From the NCBI RefSeq assembly GCF_028596025.1, contig NZ_CP117167.1, positions 4,030,001 through 4,094,000 on the forward strand: a stretch of 64,000 nucleotides of DNA, in the 5' to 3' direction. Shown piece by piece: positions 51,751 to 61,656 of the stretch. The stretch comes from Mucilaginibacter jinjuensis (GTDB lineage: Bacteria > Bacteroidota > Bacteroidia > Sphingobacteriales > Sphingobacteriaceae). The notes below the pieces were generated by a model. That model was not told the origin of the DNA. It ran no database searches and saw only the letters and a list, made by a program, of their open reading frames with translations. The translations under genes were made by a program, and so were the position numbers. Each line of letters begins with the position of its first letter. Within the stretch, counting starts at the first letter, position 1.

Positions 51751-52867
51751 ACTATTAGTAATAGGCGTTGATGTGCGCGACCTGCGGGTTGCCCAAACAG
51801 GTACCAAAACATACCTCGAAGAACTTTGTGCACAGTTTAAATTGCTGGAAAGCGATGAGCTTAAATTCCAGTTTTTAGATGTATCCATCCCGGTTTATAC
51901 CGGTAAACAGAAGTTGTTGAAATGGATTGAGCATTTCCGCTATCAGCTCTGGAAGCAACTGATTTTGCCCGTTAAAGCATGGTCGAAAGGTTGCCAGGTT
52001 TTATTTTGTACTGATAATTTTGCGCCTGTTATTCATTTAGGCTATAAAACTATTCCTGTTTTTCACGATGCTTTCTTTTTCGAAAACCCGGAGCATTATG
52101 GCAAGCTATGGTTATGGTTATATCATCAAACGGCAATCCCGGCAGGTAAACGTGCAGCATATATTGTGGTGCCTACCGAATATTCTAAAAAGCAGATCAA
52201 CCGTTATACACAAATCCCTCCGGATCAATTGGTGGTGATACCGGAAGGCCCGAAATCACTGGATAAGATCGGCGCTGATAATTCATCCCAATTATTAGCC
52301 CGTTATAACCTATCAAGCGGTAATTACTTGTTACATGTAGGCGCTATGTACAAGCGCAAAAATATCCCGGCGTTGATTCATGCTTTTAAACTGATTAAAA
52401 CTACTCATCCCGATTTGAAATTAGTTTTGTCCGGCTCGCCCCCATCTAAAAATCTGGGTAATGATTTTGAACTTATTCAAAATGCTATTGCAGAAACCGA
52501 CCTTCAGTATGATGTGATATTTACCGGATACTTATCAGATACAGAACTGACCGGTATTTATCAGCATGCGTTATTGTACGTATTCCCTTCTATAAACGAA
52601 GGTTTTGGTATCCCGATACTCGAAGCCTTTAAATATGATTTGCCCGTATTGGTAGCCAATAACACCTGCCTGCCCGAAGTTGGGGGCGATGCTGTTGTAA
52701 CTTTCGATCCATTTGATATTGCGAATATGGCAGCCCAAATAAACAAAGTATTAAATGATGCCGAACTTCGCAGTGAAATGATTATCAAGGGCCGCGAACG
52801 TTTAAAGCTATTCTCGTGGAAAATAGCGGCAGAGCAATTAGTAGAATTGTTTAGAAAAGCGGTTTGA
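51743..52867 (+). CDS. Family 4 glycosyltransferase (GT-B)
   Basis: This 374-residue GT4 has an N-terminal GVDVRDLRVAQTGTKTYLEEL segment (close to mannosyltransferase-type GTs), a middle YLLHVGAMYKRKNIPALIHAF and the C-terminal donor site FPSINEGFGIPILEAFKYDLPVL with the EX7E motif (E-GFGIPIL-E). The donor and acceptor are unknown. It is coupled to the acyltransferase by overlap and convergent with the next gene, whose stop abuts it with no gap. Confidence 0.9.
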   Translation: MAKLLVIGVDVRDLRVAQTGTKTYLEELCAQFKLLESDELKFQFLDVSIPVYTGKQKLLKWIEHFRYQLWKQLILPVKAWSKGCQVLFCTDNFAPVIHLGYKTIPVFHDAFFFENPEHYGKLWLWLYHQTAIPAGKRAAYIVVPTEYSKKQINRYTQIPPDQLVVIPEGPKSLDKIGADNSSQLLARYNLSSGNYLLHVGAMYKRKNIPALIHAFKLIKTTHPDLKLVLSGSPPSKNLGNDFELIQNAIAETDLQYDVIFTGYLSDTELTGIYQHALLYVFPSINEGFGIPILEAFKYDLPVLVANNTCLPEVGGDAVVTFDPFDIANMAAQINKVLNDAELRSEMIIKGRERLKLFSWKIAAEQLVELFRKAV

Positions 52868-53968
52868 TTATTCTGAGAAGATCCTCACGTGTTCTTCGGC
52901 AACTTTATCCCAGTTAAAAACACTTAATGCGCGTGCCTGGGCCTTAACTGCCAGTGCCTGCATTTCTGCATAATGGGTTTCGCAGTAATTGATCTCTTCT
53001 GTTAGTGATTCGATATTGCCTTTTTTAAACTTACGGGCAGTATCTTCCACCACATAAATATTCTCTTCAATATCGCTCACAATTAAGGGTACGTTAAGCC
53101 CCATTACGGTAAGTACTACGGGAGAAAGACCTTCTACATCTGATGGTTGAATGTAACAGTATGAGTTCTGCATTAACGTATTTACCTCATCACCATAAAT
53201 ATAACCAGGAAATACAATACGCTCATTGCCCATATCAAAGATCTGCTGTTCATAAGGTGATGGGTTGGGCGAGCCGCCTATCAAAACCAGTTTTTTATTG
53301 GAGATAGATTTTTTAAATCCGGGGATTAGATAGTGCAGACCCTTATCCGGAATAAAACGCCCTACAAACAGGTAATATTCGCCTTTTTTAAGGTTAAGCC
53401 TCTCTAAAACTTCGGTATTACCGTTTCCGGGTTCCACCTCGCTGCCAAAAGGTATAAAACGATATTCTTTCTTAAAGCGGTCTTCAAAAAGCTTTTTGGC
53501 AATTACATTATCAAATATAATTTGGTTCGGTACATGGGCAGTAATGTAAGCAGAGAGCTTTAAATACATTTTGCCGTACCAGGGCCATTTATCACGTTTC
53601 CAGTCTACCCCATCCTGACTGATGAAAACCTTTTTACCGAAAAGCCGTAATGGCAATGCCCATATACTGTTGCCACCGTTTTGGATATGTACAACATCGG
53701 CAGTATTGTTAAAAATAATATCGCAGGTGCATTTAAATGAGTGCAGCAGCGTATCGAAACCAGACTTACGAACGGTTTTAATATTTTTAATTTTTACGCC
53801 TTTATAATCATCTATATCAACAAACACGTCGGGGTAGCGTCTGTTATAAGCAACAACACTGTGTCCTAATTTAACTAAACGTGGAAATAGTTCAAGTGCA
53901 AATTTATCGGCACCGGCCGCACCTTTTGTAGGCGGGATGGTACGGAAACCAAAAGCAGCAATACGCAT
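52868..53968 (-). CDS. Family 4 glycosyltransferase (GT-B)
   Basis: This 366-residue GT4 begins MRIAAFGFRTIPPTKGAAGADKF and has YYLFVGRFIPDKGLHYLIPGFKK and IQPSDVEGLSPVVLTVMGLNVPLIVSD with an EX7-like donor motif (E-GLSPVVL-T). It lacks a signal peptide and is cytosolic. It forms a pair with the RmlD-like reductase gene, whose stop lies 3 bases before its start; both are minus-strand and face the plus-strand EPS genes. Confidence 0.88.
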   Translation of the reverse strand: MRIAAFGFRTIPPTKGAAGADKFALELFPRLVKLGHSVVAYNRRYPDVFVDIDDYKGVKIKNIKTVRKSGFDTLLHSFKCTCDIIFNNTADVVHIQNGGNSIWALPLRLFGKKVFISQDGVDWKRDKWPWYGKMYLKLSAYITAHVPNQIIFDNVIAKKLFEDRFKKEYRFIPFGSEVEPGNGNTEVLERLNLKKGEYYLFVGRFIPDKGLHYLIPGFKKSISNKKLVLIGGSPNPSPYEQQIFDMGNERIVFPGYIYGDEVNTLMQNSYCYIQPSDVEGLSPVVLTVMGLNVPLIVSDIEENIYVVEDTARKFKKGNIESLTEEINYCETHYAEMQALAVKAQARALSVFNWDKVAEEHVRIFSE

Positions 53969-53971
53969 AAA

Positions 53972-54925
53972 TCAGACAGCCGGTTTAAGGGTAATTCCGT
54001 CTTCTTTAACAGTGTAAATATTTTCGGCCAAATAATCTGAGTAATAATCTGTAATATATTCATTCAGGGCAACTTTCCAGTCGCTCATAATGTTCATTTT
54101 TCTTAGTTCGAGCTTCTTGTTAATCAAGCGCTCTGATGATGGTCTTGGTGCAAAATAAGTATCCTTAAAATAATCAGAACTTACTTCATGAATTTTCACT
54201 TCATCCTGCAAGCCCAGTATATTGATAATTTCTTCAGCAACTTCGCGTCGGCTGGTTTCGCCTCTGCAAACTAAGTTATATAAGCCCCAGTATTCTTTTT
54301 CAATCAATAGCTTTACATTTTTTGCAAAATCTACCGTAAAAGTTGGGGTACCATCTTTATCATTTACAATATGCAAGTCGCGTTTACCACTTACTAATTG
54401 TTTGATAATTTTATTAATAAACTTTTTATCTTTTTTAGGGCCGCCACCCATCATCCAACCGGCACGGCAAATAATATATTTCTTTGCGTTTTCGCGTACA
54501 TAACGCTCGCCCATGTATTTAGATCGTGCGTAATGACCAAGCGGGTTAGGTTCGTCCCAGTCATCATAATAATCTTTCTGGCCATCAAATATCCCGGCAG
54601 TGCTTATGTAAAGCATAGGGATGTTAAGCTGGTTAGCTAACAAAACTGCATTTTCGACAGAAGTGGTGTTAGTTAGATAAGTGTCATCAACATTTAGCTC
54701 ACATTCTTCCAAATCAGTAAGTGCGCCTAAATGAAATAGATAATCAGGTTTAAAGTTTTCTACATCGCGCTTGTATTTTTCGAAATCGCGAAAATCCAAA
54801 AAATCAAGCCACTCTTCGTTTACATCTTTATCTGTACATCTAACATCATATTCACTTTTAAAAATTCGGTAAAAGGCTTCACCAAGCATCCCACCGGCCC
54901 CGGCGATATAAATTTTTTTCTTCAT
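53972..54925 (-). CDS. RmlD-like NAD(P)-dependent sugar-nucleotide reductase/epimerase
   Basis: This 317-residue extended SDR has an N-terminal Rossmann motif IAGAGGMLGEAFYR, ISTAGIFDGQKDYY with the catalytic Ser/Thr (Ser108-Thr109), and Tyr132-x3-Lys136 (HYARSKYMGE). RmlD-type enzymes make dTDP-rhamnose-like nucleotide sugars. Only this step is encoded here. It supplies a precursor to the EPS glycosyltransferases by inference from context. Confidence 0.9.
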   Translation of the reverse strand: MKKKIYIAGAGGMLGEAFYRIFKSEYDVRCTDKDVNEEWLDFLDFRDFEKYKRDVENFKPDYLFHLGALTDLEECELNVDDTYLTNTTSVENAVLLANQLNIPMLYISTAGIFDGQKDYYDDWDEPNPLGHYARSKYMGERYVRENAKKYIICRAGWMMGGGPKKDKKFINKIIKQLVSGKRDLHIVNDKDGTPTFTVDFAKNVKLLIEKEYWGLYNLVCRGETSRREVAEEIINILGLQDEVKIHEVSSDYFKDTYFAPRPSSERLINKKLELRKMNIMSDWKVALNEYITDYYSDYLAENIYTVKEDGITLKPAV

Positions 54926-55311
54926 TATGTATTTTCATGCCATTAGGTTAAAAAACATCTAACAGCGGTAGATATGTTAATTATACTTTAGAACAAAATT
55001 CAAAAATAGCTTTTTTAACTTCATAAACAATGATTTCTTACTTAAGCTTTGAATTTTTAGTATTTCGAAAAATACAAAATTCATAACTAAGTATTATTTA
55101 AAAGATAAAAACATTATAAAGTTTAAAAAGTTTGGTTTAATACTGGCATCTTTGGCAATACATTATCTTAATGTTAAGCAGCATAAATTATGCCATTAAA
55201 ATATTAACACTAATCTATTATTCGGCACAGGGGCATTTCAACTTTTAAAATATTAAAATATTTAACTTTGGCCCGTTTCCTTCATTAATTTAAAGGAATA
55301 CTATTATTAAA
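54926..55311. other. Divergent intergenic region
   Basis: 386 AT-rich bases hold the promoters of two divergent transcripts. TAACTTTG at 55263-55270 is a candidate -7 box for the plus-strand GT4, but no spaced TTTG -33 is evident. No ORF or hairpin is convincing. Confidence 0.45.
55263..55270 (+). promoter_or_regulatory. Putative TAnnTTTG promoter box before GT4
   Basis: TAACTTTG is 42 bases upstream of the ATG at 55312. The -33 TTTG is not at consensus spacing. Confidence 0.4.
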
Positions 55312-56412
55312 ATGAAAGTAGCATTTATCACAAGATTAAACTTATATAAAATAGCCGGCGGCGATACCGTACAAATTGAACAAACAGCACGACAGTTAAC
55401 CAACCTGGGTATTGAAGTTGATATTTTGCGATCGGTAGATGTTATACCATACGAAAACTATGATGTGTTGCACTTTTTTGGGATTCCACGTCCGGGTGAT
55501 ATGCTGCATCATAGCCAATTAGCTAAAATGCCTTTTGTAATATCAACCATACACTGCACCTATGGCGATTATTATAAGTATAACAAGCAGGGTGTTGGTG
55601 CCATTTTCGCAAAACTGTCGTCAGACAGTATGGAGTATTTTAAAACCATTGCCCGCTGGCTGGTTGGAAAAGACCATCGCCCAAGCCTCAATTATTTTTT
55701 AACCGGGCAGCGAAAAACCATTATCAAGGTACTGGAAACAGCCAATTTTATCCTGCCTAATTCAGAATCAGAGGCAAACCGGTTAAAAGAGCTTTACACG
55801 CCCAATGTAAGATCGATTGTGGTTACCAATGGTATCAACCCCGAAAAGTTTCCTTATAACCCTGATGTACCTAAAGATGAAAACCTTATAATTTGTGTAG
55901 GCCGTATAGAAAACCGGAAAAACCAGCTCAATTTAATTAAGGCTTTAAATAATACAAAATATAAACTGGTACTGATAGGCGCACCCTCTGCAAACCAAAA
56001 TGAGTATTACTTAAGGTGTAAAGCGGCAGCTGGGCCTAACGTAACCTTTTTACAGCATATACCGCATCTGGATTTAGTAAGATACTATCAGTTAGCAAAA
56101 GTACACGTACTGGCCAGTTGGTTCGAAACAACCGGCTTAAGCTCGTTAGAAGCAGCCATTATGCATTGCAACATTGTAATAACAGAAAAAGGCGATACCC
56201 GCGAATATTTTGGAGATGATGCCTTTTATTGCGAACCCGAAAGCCCCGAAAGTATCAGAACTGCGGTTGACCGTGCAGCTGAAGCAACTTTTAACGAAGC
56301 CCTTGCCGAAAAGATCATAAATTTGCACACCTGGAGAAAAGCGGCCGAACAAACACTGGAAGCTTATCTACAATTAACAGGAAATGCAGAAAAAACACAG
56401 TTTTCCTACTAA
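55312..56412 (+). CDS. Family 4 glycosyltransferase (GT-B)
   Basis: This 366-residue GT4 begins MKVAFITRLNLYKIAGGDTVQIEQTARQL and has NLIICVGRIENRKNQLNLIKAL and ASWFETTGLSSLEAAIMHCNIVITEKG with the EX7E motif (E-TTGLSSL-E). It is cytosolic. It is monocistronic, separated by 118 bases from the Wzi-like gene. The sugar is unknown. Confidence 0.9.
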   Translation: MKVAFITRLNLYKIAGGDTVQIEQTARQLTNLGIEVDILRSVDVIPYENYDVLHFFGIPRPGDMLHHSQLAKMPFVISTIHCTYGDYYKYNKQGVGAIFAKLSSDSMEYFKTIARWLVGKDHRPSLNYFLTGQRKTIIKVLETANFILPNSESEANRLKELYTPNVRSIVVTNGINPEKFPYNPDVPKDENLIICVGRIENRKNQLNLIKALNNTKYKLVLIGAPSANQNEYYLRCKAAAGPNVTFLQHIPHLDLVRYYQLAKVHVLASWFETTGLSSLEAAIMHCNIVITEKGDTREYFGDDAFYCEPESPESIRTAVDRAAEATFNEALAEKIINLHTWRKAAEQTLEAYLQLTGNAEKTQFSY

Positions 56413-56421
56413 TTATAAAAT

Positions 56422-56429
56422 TACCTTTG
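56422..56429 (+). promoter_or_regulatory. Putative TAnnTTTG promoter box before Wzi-like gene 1
   Basis: TACCTTTG lies about 100 bases before the ATG at 56531. No matching -33 box. Confidence 0.35.
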
Positions 56430-56530
56430 TATAATATATAAGGGTGTGTACGTTATTAACCCGGTTATTTTTTGAAAAACATCTAAACTTATATCAGCTT
56501 CGTTAAGCTTTAATTCTACCTATTGAAGAA

Positions 56531-58183
56531 ATGAAACATAAATACCCTGTCCTATCCATATTATTAATTTTACTCGCCTTTGGTTTAAAAAGTAACGCTC
56601 AGGTTGTTTTCGAAAACCCTAACCATCCGGTTTATCAGTTTTTAGCCCGCCAGGCACAAAAGGGTAATATTAATTTCGATGACCTGATACAACCTGTCAG
56701 CCGCAAAGAGATATCCACTTTACTGCATTACCTGCAGGATTCTGTAACAACACTTTCGGTAAAAGAACAAAAGGAAGTAACCTTTTATTTAAACGAGTAT
56801 AGCGAGTTTAACAGCGATTATCGCGATAGCACACATTACATTTGGGGTAAGGACCAGTATAATAACCGTGCCCTTTTAAATGTAAAAAAGGATGACTTTA
56901 TACTACGCGCAGACCCTGCACTTACCGACGAATACACCGCCGGAAAAAACAAAGGTGTATACAAACAAGCTACAGGATTAGCATTTTGGGGGCAGGCAGG
57001 CAAGCACTGGAGTTTCCAGGCTTATTTTCAGGATATAAATGAGAGCGGTAAAGGGGTAGATAGCTTAAAACGCTTCAGCCCCGAAACAGGAATACAACGC
57101 ACCGCCAATCTTGATAATAAATCAACCGCGGTTAACTACAGTGATGTACGCGGTAACATTACTTATGCCTGGAACAATGGTTCTATCAGCATTGGTAAAG
57201 ATCAAATACTGTATGGTTACGGACAGGAAGGCCGCTTAATACTTTCTGACAAAGCCCCGTCTTATCCTTACCTCCGTTTAGATTACTCGCCTTTAAAATG
57301 GCTTCACTTTAATTACATTTTTGCCTCGCTGCAATCAGGCATTATCGATTCGGCCCGTACATATAATAAAGGCAACTCTTTGTTTAGCAACAACCGCGAA
57401 ATATATGTAAGTAAATACATGGCTTCGCATAGTTTAAACTTTTTGCCAACAAAGGGTTTAGAACTTAGTATAGGCGAATCTATGATCAGCAGCGATCAGT
57501 TAGATCCCGGCTATTTAATACCGGTTTTGTTCTATAAAGCTTACGACCAGTATGCAAGCCGTTACAAAATTACAACCGGCTCTAACGGGCAGGTATTTTT
57601 CCAGGTTAGCTCACGTAACCATATCCCCAAAACGCATTTATATGCCACGTTGTTTATTGATGAGATCCGCTTAGAAACAGCATTTAACCCGGCAAAAAGC
57701 CGTAACCAGCTTGGTTTTAACATCGGTGTATCGCGTACAGATTTGTTTATCCCCTACCTGACTGCGGGCGTAGAGTATACCCGTATTAATCCTTTTGTTT
57801 ATAACAACTTAATACCGGCCCAAACTTATACCAGCCAAACCTATCTGCTTGGCGATTGGATTGGCCAAAATGCAGATAAAGTGATCGGTTGGTTATCGTA
57901 TAATCCGTTCCCAAGGTTAATTACTACCGCCCAGTTAGTATATGTAAGAAAAGGAATGGAAGGTTCAGTATACGATCAATATTTTGCCGAGCCCCAACCT
58001 AAGTTTTTACAACAGGGGCCAGTACAATCACAAACCCAAATATCGTTAGAAGCCAAATACGAATTGATACACCGTTTATATTTAAGAATGGCTTACCAGC
58101 ACCAAAAAGGTGTAATAGAACCAGATGTTCAAACATCGGCCGTGCCTAACCAGGTTAGCCTTGGTGTTAACTATGGTTTTTAG
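56531..58183 (+). CDS. Outer membrane beta-barrel, capsule assembly Wzi-like 1
   Basis: This 550-residue protein has a signal peptide (1-23, SNA-QVV) and many short amphipathic strands ending in GVNYGF, an aromatic terminal residue typical of outer-membrane barrels. The pattern GHWSFQAYFQDINE, GSISIGKDQILYGYGQEGRLILSDKAP and YLRLDYSPLKWLHFNYIF resembles the Wzi family, which binds capsule at the outer membrane. It precedes the Wza-like exporter gene. The Wzi assignment is moderate; outer-membrane barrel is firm. Confidence 0.7.
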   Translation: MKHKYPVLSILLILLAFGLKSNAQVVFENPNHPVYQFLARQAQKGNINFDDLIQPVSRKEISTLLHYLQDSVTTLSVKEQKEVTFYLNEYSEFNSDYRDSTHYIWGKDQYNNRALLNVKKDDFILRADPALTDEYTAGKNKGVYKQATGLAFWGQAGKHWSFQAYFQDINESGKGVDSLKRFSPETGIQRTANLDNKSTAVNYSDVRGNITYAWNNGSISIGKDQILYGYGQEGRLILSDKAPSYPYLRLDYSPLKWLHFNYIFASLQSGIIDSARTYNKGNSLFSNNREIYVSKYMASHSLNFLPTKGLELSIGESMISSDQLDPGYLIPVLFYKAYDQYASRYKITTGSNGQVFFQVSSRNHIPKTHLYATLFIDEIRLETAFNPAKSRNQLGFNIGVSRTDLFIPYLTAGVEYTRINPFVYNNLIPAQTYTSQTYLLGDWIGQNADKVIGWLSYNPFPRLITTAQLVYVRKGMEGSVYDQYFAEPQPKFLQQGPVQSQTQISLEAKYELIHRLYLRMAYQHQKGVIEPDVQTSAVPNQVSLGVNYGF

Positions 58184-58198
58184 ACCCAATTAATAATT

Positions 58199-58206
58199 TA
58201 TATTTG
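58199..58206 (+). promoter_or_regulatory. Putative TAnnTTTG promoter box before Wza-like gene
   Basis: TATATTTG lies 29 bases upstream of the ATG at 58235. The -33 position is TTTT-like rather than TTTG. Confidence 0.4.
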
Positions 58207-58234
58207 TACAACAGGTTTACCATTATAATCTTCA

Positions 58235-60571
58235 ATGCGCATTAAATACGTACTCTTTATTCTGCTTATTTTATTAACGGCTACATACCGGCAGGGTAAT
58301 GCTCAGAGTCTTTCTCTCAGCAATATTCAAAATATCAAAATAAGCCAGCTCTCTGACGATCAGATAACACAGCTCTGGCAAAAAATACAGGATTCTGGTA
58401 TATCTGAAGATCAGGCGTATAAACTGATGCTGCAAAAGGGACTGCCCGAAGACCAGGTACAAGCGCTTAAAGACAGGGTAACCCTGCTTGGTTTAAATAG
58501 CAAAAGCGGTGGAAAAAAGACGTACAATAAATCTGAGAAGGATAAAATAGATTTCTCGAGAGATAGTGACAATACGGTAATTAAACCGGTAGCGCCACCC
58601 GTACAGGCCGCACCTGCCCAGTTAAATGTTTACGGTATGGATTTCTTTACGCAAAACGCTGTTAAATTTGAGCCCAACAGTAACCTGGCAACGCCCAAAG
58701 GCTATGTAATAGGCCCCGGTGATGAGCTTATTGTTTTGATTACCGGTTTAAATGAAAGTAGCGTACGCAGTAAAGTAACCCCTGAAGGAAACCTGCAAAT
58801 CCCTTATGCCGGTATTGTATACGTAAATGGTTTTACTATTGAACAGGCCACCAACCTTATCCGTGGTAAAATGACTAAAATTTACCCGGGTTTACGCAAT
58901 GGCCAAACCCAGTTAAGCGTTAATTTGGGCAACACACGCAGTATTAAAATTACTATTGTAGGCGAGGTTAAAACGCCAGGCTCTTATACCATGTCATCGT
59001 TATCTACGTTGTATAATGCATTGTACAATTCGGGCGGGCCAACTCCAAATGGATCATTGCGCTATATCGAGCTGATAAGGAACAACAAAGTATATAAGAC
59101 TGTTGATTTTTACAGCTTTTTACAGCACGCCCTGTTAGATGGCAATGTTCGGCTGGAAGATCAGGATGTGATTCGTGTCCCTGTATACAAAAAACATGTA
59201 GCTATACGCGGCGAAATAAAGCGCCCTGCTATTTATGAATTAAAAGAAGGCGAACAATTAGATGATCTTATTAAATATGCAGGTGGTTTTACAGATATAG
59301 CTTACCAAGGCATTGCCAAGATAGAGCAGATTAACGCCTTAGAGCGCGAAGTAAAAGACGTGCCAGCTAACCTTTTCGCCAACTTTACCCCTCGTAATGG
59401 CGATATGGTAACCATCGGCGCTATTACAAACCGATACGCAAACCGGGTTGTACTGGAGGGTGCGGTTTTCCGCCCGGGGCCTTATGAACTTACAGCAGGG
59501 CTAAGCCTCGGTTCATTATTAAAACTGGCACAAGGTTTAAAACCAGAAGCTTATACAGACCGTGGCTATATTAAGCGTACATTGCCAAACCTCGAGCGCC
59601 AGTTTATTTCTTTTAAACCGGCCGATATACTTGCCGGTAAAAATGATATCCCACTTTTACGCGAGGACACAATTACCATACAGGAAGAAAGTGTTTTTAT
59701 ATCACAGCAAGCTGTAACTGTAGCCGGGCACGTGCGTAATCCGTCAAAATTTATATATCGCAAGGGTATGAAACTTGCCGACGTAATTGCAATGGCTGGT
59801 GGTTTTGATGATCAGGCTGCCGAACATCATGTGGAAGTTTCGCGAATTATTAAAAACACACAGGATAGTGTATCCAACCAGGTTGCCAAAACTTTTACGG
59901 TTGATATGACCCAGGGTAGCAACAACGACCTGGACTTAGAGCCTCTTGATTATATTTATGTACAACGCCTGGTTAATTACAGATCGTTAGGTAATGTAAG
60001 TGTCCGTGGGGAAGTATTGTTTCCTGGTGATTACCCTGTACAACGCCGTGACGAGACTGCTCAGGACTTTTTACAGCGGGCAGGTGGCCTTACCCCTTAT
60101 GGCTCGATACAAAATGCACAGGTATACCGTAAAGGCGTACGTGTAAACCTCGACCTTACCAATACCAATAAAGACTCATTAACCCGCGCCAGCATGATGC
60201 TCTTAGCGGGCGATAGCATTTATATCCCACGCGTAATTGCTTTTGTTGAAGTTGCAGGTGCGGTAAATAACCCTCAGTTAATTAACTATGATGGGCACCA
60301 CTTTATGTATTACATTAATGCAGCAGGCGGTAAAACAGCAAAAGCCCGCCTTAAAGGGGCTTATATTAAGTATCCAAATGGTTTAAACCAACCGGTAAAA
60401 CATTTCCTGCTTGTTTTTCGCAATTATCCCAAGGTTAAGCCAGGAAGCAAGATCATTGTACCCGAAAAAGAACCGTCGTCCAAATTATGGGGGCTTGGCG
60501 TTGGCGACATTGCTGGTATAGCATCGGCCCTAACAGCATTAATAAGTTTAATTGCCATTCTGAAGAATTAA
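58235..60571 (+). CDS. Wza-like polysaccharide export protein (SLBB repeats)
   Basis: This 778-residue protein has a signal peptide (1-24), a polysaccharide export domain with VIGPGDELIVLI (about 161-172) and SLBB repeats near VEGAVFRPGPY, VAGHVRNPSKFIY, VRGEVLFPGDYPV, VEVAGAVNNPQLINY and earlier VGEVKTPGSYT. A C-terminal hydrophobic helix (GIASALTALISLIAILKN) fits the transmembrane exit of Wza-type proteins. It would form the outer-membrane pore. It is followed by a Wzz-like gene with a 2-base gap, so the two form one transcription unit. Confidence 0.92.
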   Translation: MRIKYVLFILLILLTATYRQGNAQSLSLSNIQNIKISQLSDDQITQLWQKIQDSGISEDQAYKLMLQKGLPEDQVQALKDRVTLLGLNSKSGGKKTYNKSEKDKIDFSRDSDNTVIKPVAPPVQAAPAQLNVYGMDFFTQNAVKFEPNSNLATPKGYVIGPGDELIVLITGLNESSVRSKVTPEGNLQIPYAGIVYVNGFTIEQATNLIRGKMTKIYPGLRNGQTQLSVNLGNTRSIKITIVGEVKTPGSYTMSSLSTLYNALYNSGGPTPNGSLRYIELIRNNKVYKTVDFYSFLQHALLDGNVRLEDQDVIRVPVYKKHVAIRGEIKRPAIYELKEGEQLDDLIKYAGGFTDIAYQGIAKIEQINALEREVKDVPANLFANFTPRNGDMVTIGAITNRYANRVVLEGAVFRPGPYELTAGLSLGSLLKLAQGLKPEAYTDRGYIKRTLPNLERQFISFKPADILAGKNDIPLLREDTITIQEESVFISQQAVTVAGHVRNPSKFIYRKGMKLADVIAMAGGFDDQAAEHHVEVSRIIKNTQDSVSNQVAKTFTVDMTQGSNNDLDLEPLDYIYVQRLVNYRSLGNVSVRGEVLFPGDYPVQRRDETAQDFLQRAGGLTPYGSIQNAQVYRKGVRVNLDLTNTNKDSLTRASMMLLAGDSIYIPRVIAFVEVAGAVNNPQLINYDGHHFMYYINAAGGKTAKARLKGAYIKYPNGLNQPVKHFLLVFRNYPKVKPGSKIIVPEKEPSSKLWGLGVGDIAGIASALTALISLIAILKN

Positions 60572-60573
60572 TA

Positions 60574-61656
60574 ATGAATCCTGAGCAACCATCATATCCA
60601 TACGAACCCGAATTTTCTTTTAAGAAACTGATTGATGATCGTATTGATGATTTAAAATATGTTTTTCAGTTTAAAAAAGGCATTGTACTTGTTTTGGCAG
60701 GCGGTATAGCTTTAGGTGCATTAGCCGCCTGGATGTCTACCCCTACTTATACTGCACGCCTAACCTTTGTTGTTGACGATTCTAAATCGAGCGGCGGCGG
60801 TGCCGGCCTTAGTGCGCTGGCTGGCCAATTCGGCTTTAATCTTGATGGTATAGGTGGCAGCAGCGGTGTATTAGCCGGTGATAACGTACAGGAGCTCTTA
60901 AGAAGCCAGAAACTTATAAAAGGTACTTTGTTGTCACCTTATGATGTAAAAGGCTCAGAATCGCTTGCAGACCGTTATGCTGCCGTTTATAAGTTGAATA
61001 AGAAATGGCTTAAATATAGCCCCGATGGCAAAACTATCCGTTTCCCGCTTGATACTGCACACTATAGCCGCCTCCAGGATAGCCTTTTGCACGAAATGAG
61101 CGCACTTATTTTAGGCGGTGAGTTCGGCATTGCAAAAACAGATAAAAAACTGGGCTTTTTTGAGGTTAATGCAACCATGAAAGATGAAAGACTGGCACAG
61201 CTTTTTTGTACGCGTATGATAAAACAGGCAACTGACTTTTACATCAGGACAAAAACAAGCCGCTTACGCTTTAACGTTGACCGTTTGCAACACCGGGCAG
61301 ATAGTATTGGTGAGATCTTAAATCATAAAACATACGCGGTATCATCAGCCAATCAAACATTGTTAGACCTTAACCCCGCTTATACTTCGGCCAATGCCAA
61401 TGTAGAGGTTAAGGAACGCGATAAGATTGTATTAAATACTATTTTTTCTGAAACGGTTAAAAACCTTGAAGCCAGCAAAACCATGCTTGCCCAGGAAACC
61501 CCAACTGTGCAAATAGTAGACGAACCAGAACTTCCTTTAAAGAAAAACCGGTTAAAATACTCTGTAACTATTTTAACCGGTGTATTTTTGGCCGAAGCCG
61601 TATTTTTCTTTTATATGATTGTATTCAGAAAAAGAAGTTCTAAAATTAAAATCTAA
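60574..61656 (+). CDS. Wzz-type chain-length determinant, no kinase domain
   Basis: The product from ATG 60574 (MNPEQPSYPYEP) has 360 residues, two membrane helices (about 44-62 and 326-346) and a periplasmic coiled region, with NRLKYSVTILTG at the second helix. A frame start further upstream (60487) lies inside the Wza gene and is rejected. A Gly-rich SSGGGAGLSALAGQFGFN segment follows the first helix. It lacks a P-loop, unlike the Wzc-like gene at 23967. It would set chain length together with the adjacent exporter. It overlaps the convergent Wzi-like gene by 11 bases. Confidence 0.88.
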   Translation: MNPEQPSYPYEPEFSFKKLIDDRIDDLKYVFQFKKGIVLVLAGGIALGALAAWMSTPTYTARLTFVVDDSKSSGGGAGLSALAGQFGFNLDGIGGSSGVLAGDNVQELLRSQKLIKGTLLSPYDVKGSESLADRYAAVYKLNKKWLKYSPDGKTIRFPLDTAHYSRLQDSLLHEMSALILGGEFGIAKTDKKLGFFEVNATMKDERLAQLFCTRMIKQATDFYIRTKTSRLRFNVDRLQHRADSIGEILNHKTYAVSSANQTLLDLNPAYTSANANVEVKERDKIVLNTIFSETVKNLEASKTMLAQETPTVQIVDEPELPLKKNRLKYSVTILTGVFLAEAVFFFYMIVFRKRSSKIKI

